From Verrucomicrobiota bacterium (GTDB lineage: Bacteria; Verrucomicrobiota; Verrucomicrobiia; Chthoniobacterales; UBA10450): a stretch of DNA of 11,237 nt. The position numbers and the translations under genes were made by a program. Below the pieces are notes generated by a model, which did not search any database, had not been told where the DNA came from, and worked only from the letters and a program-made list of their open reading frames with translations. The stretch spans positions 25,056 to 36,292 of the forward strand of contig QHRC01000075.1 of the NCBI GenBank assembly GCA_003219995.1, written 5' to 3'. Numbering within the stretch: the first letter of the stretch is position 1; the number at the start of each line of letters is the position of its first letter. This document shows, in pieces, positions 6,683 to 11,237 of the stretch.

Positions 6683-7774
6683 TCAAACTAATTCAGCGAA
6701 GCTTTGATATAGTGCGTGCCATGCAGTGGGCGCGGCATGGTCCGTGATCTCAAATGGCACCGACATCAAACGCAAAGCGAATGGAATGAGCGCGCTCCTA
6801 TCGTTAGGCAATTGGACTGCGCCGATATTTCCACCGCGGATTTTTCCGAACGGCCAGGAATCAAAAAGCCATTCCGCTCCATACGGGGCACCCAAGCTCA
6901 ATCTCTGACCAGCTTCGATCGCCTTTCGGCCGATCGTGCCCAATTGAATATCGTGCAACACAATCCATCCTCTGCTTGTGATGTAGGGCGCGAGTCGCAA
7001 GAGGTCGAGCAAGGGCGAAGGATGTCGGTGGTCGGCGTCGATAAACACGATTTCGAGTTCGTCACGTTTCGCCAGTTCGCTGACCACTGTAGAATTGTGC
7101 GGGATATGCAAGCGAATCATTGAGGCAAGTTGCGGAAACGATTCGGCAATCTCGAACCCAGTCGGGCGTGTCTCGTCAATGAGGCATTTTGATAGAACGT
7201 CGATTGTGTCGACCCAGCTCTCGCTGTCTTTTCCATGCTGGTGACGGAGAGCGGCCGCGATAATTGCTGCCGAGAAACCGGTCAGAGTTCCGATTTCAAC
7301 CACGTGTTTTGGCGCGAGAATGCTAACGAAAGCGGTAAGGAAGAAATAATCGCTTATTCCGATCGTGCCTGGATACTGGATTTGCCGATTCACCACTGAC
7401 CGCAGAAATTCCAGCTCGCTTGGCGGTGGAGTTTTTCCAGCGAGCCCCAACATCGCTGCAAGGTGGGTGTAACCTGATTCAAAGTTGGCCAACGACTTGA
7501 ACTCACAAACTTCAGCGGGTGCAGGCGGAAACAGCACAGAAGGAGAAGGAAACAGCCGCTGAAAAAGCCTTATCCGACAACGCCAAGGCGCATGACGAAC
7601 GACCTCTAACAAAACGCCAAGTGGCACTTTCAGATTGCCGGCACGACTGATGGAGGGGGTAAAGCAAAAATTTCGTACGGCCCTTCGAACCTTTCGCAAC
7701 CAATCTCGCGCGGTGTGTGATGATTCCCTTATCAAGTGCGCTGTGGCGAATGCGGTTTTATGAAAAAGCATCAT
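6683..7774 (-). CDS. Class I SAM-dependent methyltransferase (Methyltransf_24-like)
   Basis: A 363-aa protein with a class I Rossmann methyltransferase domain in its second half. HVVEIGTLTGFSAAII (157-172) is the SAM-binding glycine-rich motif I. EIVFIDADHRH (241-251) carries the family's acidic D-x-D-H stretch, and GWIVLHDIQ (269-277) is the following strand. This arrangement fits the Methyltransf_24 group, whose members often methylate small molecules or glycans; the substrate here is unknown. About 110 N-terminal residues (Arg-rich, then LFPSPSVLFPPAPAEV) precede the domain without a recognised fold. The start is a tandem ATG-ATG at 7774, with a weak GAG just upstream. Codon use looks more mixed than in neighbouring genes, with AGG, ATA and CGA codons near the start, hinting at acquisition by transfer. 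It sits between tdh and kbl without an obvious functional link. Confidence 0.8.
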   Translation of the reverse strand: MMLFHKTAFATAHLIRESSHTARDWLRKVRRAVRNFCFTPSISRAGNLKVPLGVLLEVVRHAPWRCRIRLFQRLFPSPSVLFPPAPAEVCEFKSLANFESGYTHLAAMLGLAGKTPPPSELEFLRSVVNRQIQYPGTIGISDYFFLTAFVSILAPKHVVEIGTLTGFSAAIIAAALRHQHGKDSESWVDTIDVLSKCLIDETRPTGFEIAESFPQLASMIRLHIPHNSTVVSELAKRDELEIVFIDADHRHPSPLLDLLRLAPYITSRGWIVLHDIQLGTIGRKAIEAGQRLSLGAPYGAEWLFDSWPFGKIRGGNIGAVQLPNDRSALIPFALRLMSVPFEITDHAAPTAWHALYQSFAELV

Positions 7775-7930
7775 ATCTCACACTCGCGATGTCTTGCGCA
7801 TGCCTGCGGAAACGCAAGGGTTAAGTTATGCTGAGCGTCAGCTCATTCAGATTTGCACGATAATTTGCAAAACGGAGCGAGAATTTTCAGGTGAGGATAG
7901 CTGAACTGAGTTCGCCGGTGGTTTGAACAT

Positions 7931-8974
7931 TTAATCTCGTTCCCACACGAGCACAATTTTGCCGGAGTTGCCGGATTTCATGAGCTCGATCGCTTCCTTG
8001 AATTGCGTATAAGGGAAGCGGTGTGTGATGACCGGTGAGATGTCGAGGCCGGACTGGATGAGCGCGGTCATTTTGTACCAGGTTTCGTACATCTCACGCC
8101 CGTAGATTCCTTTGATGGTGAGTTGGTTGAAAACGACCAGGTTCCAATCGATCGCAGCGCTGCCGGGCATGATTCCGAGGAGTGCGATTTTACCGCCGTG
8201 AAACATGTTCGGCAAAATGTCGGTGAAAGCTTTTGGGCTGCCGGACATTTCAAGCGCGACGTCGAATCCTTCTTTCATGTCGAGTTTCTTCATCGGTTCG
8301 GTGTGTTTTTCCGTGCGCACATCGAGCGCGAGAGCGGCCCCCATTTTGCGGGCAAGATCGAGACGGTACGGATTAATATCTGTGATGACGACGTGACGCG
8401 CGCCGGCTTGTTTGCAGATTGGGATGGCCATGCAGCCGATCGGGCCGGCGCCGGTGATGAGGACATCTTCGCCAACGAGATCGAATGAGAGCGCCGTGTG
8501 CACGGCGTTGCCGAGCGGATCAAAACAGGAAAGGACATCGAGCGGGATCGACGGATCGGCGTGCCAGACGTTTGACTGCGGTATCGCGACAAACTCGGCC
8601 CAGGCGCCGGGCCGATTCACGCCAACGCCTTGCGTGTTCGGACAAAGATGACGCCGACCAGCGAGACAATTGCGACAATGACCGCAGGTGATGTGGCCTT
8701 CGCCGACAACAAGATCGCCGGGAACAAATCCTTTCACGTGATCGCCGGCAAGATCGACAATCCCGACAAATTCATGCCCGATGGTCATTGGGACGGGAAT
8801 CGTCTTCTGCGCCCACGCGTCCCAGTTATATATATGGACGTCAGTCCCGCAGACCGATGTTCTAACCACGCGAATGAGCACATCGTCGCCAGCGATTTGC
8901 GGAATGGGAACTTCTTCCAGCCAAAGACCGGGCGCGGCTTTGCTTTTCACGACGGCCTGCATCGTTTTCAGCAT
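7931..8974 (-). CDS. tdh: L-threonine 3-dehydrogenase
   Basis: A zinc-dependent medium-chain dehydrogenase that oxidises L-threonine to 2-amino-3-oxobutyrate with NAD+, supplying Kbl. Visible are the catalytic zinc region with Cys42-Gly-Thr-Asp and IGHEFVG (His67, Glu68), the four structural-zinc cysteines 97, 100, 103 and 111 in [20 protein letters not shown], and the NAD-binding GAGPIG (175-180). The segments [24 protein letters not shown] and [12 protein letters not shown] are characteristic of threonine dehydrogenase rather than sorbitol or alcohol dehydrogenase. The 347-aa length is normal; E. coli has 341. ATG 8974 is used, and an ATG four codons later is an alternative. No ribosome binding site is visible. 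It is transcribed divergently from cdsA across a 106-base gap. Confidence 0.95.
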   Translation of the reverse strand: MLKTMQAVVKSKAAPGLWLEEVPIPQIAGDDVLIRVVRTSVCGTDVHIYNWDAWAQKTIPVPMTIGHEFVGIVDLAGDHVKGFVPGDLVVGEGHITCGHCRNCLAGRRHLCPNTQGVGVNRPGAWAEFVAIPQSNVWHADPSIPLDVLSCFDPLGNAVHTALSFDLVGEDVLITGAGPIGCMAIPICKQAGARHVVITDINPYRLDLARKMGAALALDVRTEKHTEPMKKLDMKEGFDVALEMSGSPKAFTDILPNMFHGGKIALLGIMPGSAAIDWNLVVFNQLTIKGIYGREMYETWYKMTALIQSGLDISPVITHRFPYTQFKEAIELMKSGNSGKIVLVWERD

Positions 8975-9080
8975 GAGAAGAAAGTAGGCGAATCAGCAGA
9001 GCAGGAAAGCAGGAAAAGATTTGGCCAATCGTGATCGTCGATCTTGCGCGCATCGCCATCCTTCGAGATGATGCGGATGC

Positions 9081-9995
9081 ATGCCTGCGGCGCTTGAGCA
9101 AGTCGAAACGAAACCGACCGTCACGCGATCCACTTTTGTTTTCCGCTTTATCAGCACGATCGTCCTTTGGTCGGTCGCGCTGGTCATCGCCTTTTCCGGT
9201 TACGAATTTGCGTTCTACGGGTTGATCTGCGTCTTCGGTCTGATCGCGCTTTGGGAATTTTATCGGATGCTCGATCACCGCGGTCTGCCGAACTTCAAGA
9301 TCACAGCCATGATTTGCGGCGCGGTCATGTTAATCGGAAGTTTTTATTACTTCGCGAAAATGGGACCGGCACGCTCCTATGACTTTGAAGTCGCGGTCCT
9401 GGTCTTTTTCTTGCTGACGGTTTTCGCGCGGCAAATGTTTGCACGCCTGCGCCATGACGAACCGCTGCAGACGATGGCCTATACGTTGTTCGGTCTGCTC
9501 TACGTGCTGTGGCTGTTCAATTTCATGACGAAAATTGTTTACCTAATGCCGCGCACGAGCAGTGGCGCGGTGACGGGACAGTTTTACTGCCTGTATCTGA
9601 TCGCGGTCACGAAATTCAGCGATATGGGCGCGTATCTCGTTGGCAGCGGGGTCGGGCGCCACCTGATGAGCCCGCATATCAGTGCAAAAAAAACGTGGGA
9701 AGGCTTCTTCGGTGCGCTTGCTTTCGCGCTACTCGCCAGTTTGATGTTGTTCAAATTGATGCCCGGGCATTTGGGGGCGCTTAACTGGACACATGCGATC
9801 ATACTAGGATTGTTGCTCGGTTTTGCGGCCGTGGTCGGCGACTTGGCGGAGTCGATCATTAAACGCAGCACCGGCGTGAAGGATTCGGGGAATTTTCTGC
9901 CGGGAATTGGTGGCGCGCTCGATTTGGTCGACAGTCTGCTCTTTACCGCGCCGCTTTTGTTTTTTTATCTGCGACTTGTCATTCGCGTACCGTGA
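9081..9995 (+). CDS. cdsA: Phosphatidate cytidylyltransferase (CDP-diacylglycerol synthase)
   Basis: An integral membrane enzyme converting phosphatidic acid and CTP to CDP-diacylglycerol, the precursor of bacterial phospholipids. The 304-aa protein is a series of hydrophobic segments with the family blocks KFSDMGAYLVG (168-178), SPHISAKKTWEGFFGA (187-202) and the C-terminal signature from Ser248 to Asp274 (SIIKRSTGVKD, then GNFLPGIGGALDLVDS). Two positions of the classical signature differ: the His of GHGG is Ile266, and the Arg between the two Asp is Leu272. The metal-binding Asp271 and Asp274 remain. ATG 9081 is the first start after an in-frame stop at 9069. It is the first gene of a + strand group. 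uppS, often found before cdsA, is absent. The stop overlaps the GTG start of the next gene (GTGA). Confidence 0.93.
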   Translation: MPAALEQVETKPTVTRSTFVFRFISTIVLWSVALVIAFSGYEFAFYGLICVFGLIALWEFYRMLDHRGLPNFKITAMICGAVMLIGSFYYFAKMGPARSYDFEVAVLVFFLLTVFARQMFARLRHDEPLQTMAYTLFGLLYVLWLFNFMTKIVYLMPRTSSGAVTGQFYCLYLIAVTKFSDMGAYLVGSGVGRHLMSPHISAKKTWEGFFGALAFALLASLMLFKLMPGHLGALNWTHAIILGLLLGFAAVVGDLAESIIKRSTGVKDSGNFLPGIGGALDLVDSLLFTAPLLFFYLRLVIRVP

Positions 9996-10453
9996 AAACT
10001 CAAATTTCTGACAGAATTAACAAAATAAACAGAATCAAAGAGGCACCGGCGGCCTATGATTTGTGCGGTCAGATTATCGGCCTAGCGATGAAAGTCCACT
10101 CGACGTTTGGTCCCGGTTTTCTCGAGTCCGTCTATCAGAATGCGCTGGTCTGGGAATTGCGGAAAAGTGGATTTAGATCCGAAGTGCAAAGGCCTATTAG
10201 CGTGACATACGATGGCCAGATCGTCGATGCGTTTGCGGCAGATATGTTGGTCAACGATTCAGTCATCGTTGAAGTCAAAGCCATTCAAACGCTGGGAAAG
10301 CCACACGAGATTCAACTTGTAAATTACCTAACAGCAACCGGATTGAACGAAGGTTTGCTCCTGAACTTCGGCGCTGAGCGGCTGGAATTTAAGAAAAAGT
10401 TTCGTTTGCCAAAAACAGAGTCAGCTTCTCCCAACTCCGAAATCATTCTGTAG
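9992..10453 (+). CDS. GxxExxY-family protein (PDDEXK-like)
   Basis: A 153-aa protein of the GxxExxY family (TIGR04256/PDDEXK_3-like). The name motif is GFLESVY (Gly42, Glu45, Tyr48). It is followed by the nuclease-like core with Asp84 (AADMLV) and Glu94-Val-Lys96 (VIVEVKA), and then by LGKPHEIQLVNYLTATG and LLLNFG. This order matches the D...ExK pattern of PDDEXK nucleases, but no activity is established for the family. The GTG start overlaps the cdsA stop codon. The early residues DRINKINRI are encoded by an AT-rich inverted repeat, and the TAG stop lies inside the matching repeat at the other end. The domain proper begins near residue 22. The gene splits the cdsA-dxr pair and looks like an insert rather than a pathway member. 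Confidence 0.85.
   Translation: MKTQISDRINKINRIKEAPAAYDLCGQIIGLAMKVHSTFGPGFLESVYQNALVWELRKSGFRSEVQRPISVTYDGQIVDAFAADMLVNDSVIVEVKAIQTLGKPHEIQLVNYLTATGLNEGLLLNFGAERLEFKKKFRLPKTESASPNSEIIL
10010..10035 (+). repeat. Left inverted repeat of the GxxExxY cassette
   Basis: Made of units GACAGAAT, TAACAAAAT and AAACAGAAT (9-bp period). It matches the reverse complement of 10445-10470 at 22 of 26 positions without gaps. It is translated as DRINKINRI near the start of the GxxExxY protein. Confidence 0.8.
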
Positions 10454-10470
10454 ATTCTGTTCATTCTGTC
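10445..10470 (-). repeat. Right inverted repeat of the GxxExxY cassette
   Basis: Read on the minus strand: GACAGAAT, GAACAGAAT, CTACAGAAT (9-bp period). It contains the TAG stop of the GxxExxY gene (10451-10453) and ends six bases before the dxr ATG, taking the place where a dxr ribosome binding site would be. Confidence 0.8.
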
Positions 10471-10476
10471 GAAAAA

Positions 10477-11237
10477 ATGAAACGTAAACGCGTCGTCGTT
10501 CTTGGCGCGACCGGGTCGATCGGCGAAAGCGCGCTCAAAGTCGCACGCGACATTCCGGAGCGGATGGAAATCGTTGGTCTGGCCGCGAATAGAAACGCAG
10601 GAAAACTGGCGGCGGCGGCGAACAAGGCCCGCCCAGAGTCCGTTTGCCTGGTTGATGAAGCACAGATCGGCATCCTGCGAAGTGCACTTGAGTACAAACC
10701 CCAGATTTTTTCGGGCGAAGATGGGTTGTGCGAGATCGCTTCTCTGGCGAATGCCGACATGGTGTTGGTCGCGATCGTTGGCACCGGGGGCTTACGCCCC
10801 GCCCTGGCGGCGATTGACGCGGGCAAGGATCTGGCGGTGGCGAGCAAGGAGATTTTGGTGATGGCGGGTGAGATTGTGATGCGCGACGCGAGCGCGAAAA
10901 GTGTGCGTGTTTTGCCAGTTGATTCGGAGCACAATGCGATTTTTCAATGTTTGGATGGTCGCGCGTCCGAAGTCCGCCGAATAATTTTAACGGCGTCGGG
11001 CGGACCGTTTCGCGAAATGCCGGCGGAAGAGTTTGTCGATGTTGCGCCGGAGCAGGCCCTCAAGCACCCGACTTGGAACATGGGGCCGAAGATCACGATA
11101 GATTCGGCCACGCTATTTAATAAAGGACTGGAGATGATCGAGGCGCACTGGTTATTCGCTGTGGAAATGAAGCGCGTCGAAGTGGTGATTCATCCGCAAA
11201 GCATTGTCCATTCGATGGTCGAATTCGCCGATGGCTC
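10477..11237 (+). CDS. dxr: 1-deoxy-D-xylulose 5-phosphate reductoisomerase, N-terminal part (runs off window)
   Basis: A cytoplasmic NADPH-dependent enzyme that turns DXP into 2-C-methyl-D-erythritol 4-phosphate, the committed step of the MEP isoprenoid pathway. The 253 codons present are about two thirds of the usual 398. Features are the NADPH-binding GATGSIG (10-16), VAIVGTGGLRPALAAIDAGK, ASKEILVMAG (most members have ANKE), metal-binding Asp149 and Glu151 in PVDSEHNAIFQCL (E. coli D150, E152), TASGGPFRE, HPTWNMGPKITIDSATLFNK and GLEMIEAHWLF. The frame is open to the window edge. ATG 10477 follows a run of six A and the right inverted repeat of the GxxExxY cassette, with no Shine-Dalgarno sequence. 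It probably belongs to the same transcription unit as cdsA, supplying isoprenoid precursors for envelope lipids. Confidence 0.95.
   Translation, partial: MKRKRVVVLGATGSIGESALKVARDIPERMEIVGLAANRNAGKLAAAANKARPESVCLVDEAQIGILRSALEYKPQIFSGEDGLCEIASLANADMVLVAIVGTGGLRPALAAIDAGKDLAVASKEILVMAGEIVMRDASAKSVRVLPVDSEHNAIFQCLDGRASEVRRIILTASGGPFREMPAEEFVDVAPEQALKHPTWNMGPKITIDSATLFNKGLEMIEAHWLFAVEMKRVEVVIHPQSIVHSMVEFADG

Larger units (their letters stand above)
10010..10470. mobile_element. Candidate 461-bp GxxExxY cassette bounded by inverted repeats
   Basis: The interval from the left to the right 26-bp inverted repeat contains nearly the whole GxxExxY gene and separates two housekeeping genes that are normally close. 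No transposase is encoded and no target-site duplication is apparent in the immediate flanks. Mobility would need help in trans or action by the PDDEXK-like protein itself. The element status is inferred from layout. Confidence 0.4.

Noticed and set aside
7832..7845. Small hairpin TGAGC/GCTCA in the tdh-methyltransferase gap as a terminator
   Set aside because: The stem is only five base pairs with no T-run on either strand.
8862..9278. 139-aa minus-strand open frame spanning the tdh-cdsA gap
   Set aside because: It overlaps both tdh and cdsA, which are well supported. Its low-complexity Arg/Ser/Asp-rich content looks like a shadow.
10010..10470. CRISPR array or direct-repeat array reading of the ACAGAAT units
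   Set aside because: The units are 9 bp with no spacers, and the two groups are inverted relative to each other around a gene. No cas genes.

Overview
The window looks like chromosomal DNA from a Verrucomicrobia-type bacterium (Chthoniobacterales-like is my best guess). It is moderately GC-rich, the proteins have a verrucomicrobial flavour, intergenic palindromic repeats are dense, and almost no start codon has a recognisable Shine-Dalgarno sequence. The phylum is an inference from protein character, because no rRNA or other marker gene is present.

Left part (1-4048, all + strand): the 3' end of an ATP-grasp ligase, a YbdK/GCS2-type carboxylate-amine ligase, an M29-type aminopeptidase, and a 395-aa ATP-grasp-like protein of unknown function. 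Two or three amide-bond-forming enzymes beside one peptidase suggest an uncharacterised small-peptide or amide metabolic cluster.

Middle part (4049-8974): the minus strand carries a small DUF3303-like protein, kbl (glycine C-acetyltransferase), a SAM-dependent methyltransferase and tdh (L-threonine 3-dehydrogenase). A + strand lipoprotein with a 3D (MltA-like) domain lies between kbl and the methyltransferase. Kbl and Tdh together convert threonine to glycine plus acetyl-CoA. They usually sit side by side, but here they are about 2.2 kb apart with two unrelated genes between them.

Right part (9081-11237, + strand): cdsA (CDP-diacylglycerol synthase), a small GxxExxY-family PDDEXK-like gene, and the first two thirds of dxr (DXP reductoisomerase). 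cdsA and dxr are commonly close neighbours. The GxxExxY gene is wedged between them and bracketed by 26-bp inverted repeats (22/26 matches), which suggests a small mobile cassette.

Several families of short repeats occupy the gene boundaries. One family, beginning TGTCATCCTGA, supplies the stop codon of two unrelated genes and contains a possible start codon of a third. Other repeats are a perfect hairpin before the 2861 gene, a compound repeat at 4048-4127, and the ACAGAAT-type inverted repeats around the GxxExxY gene. No rRNA, tRNA, CRISPR array or transposase gene was seen, and no stretch over 300 bases lacks a gene.
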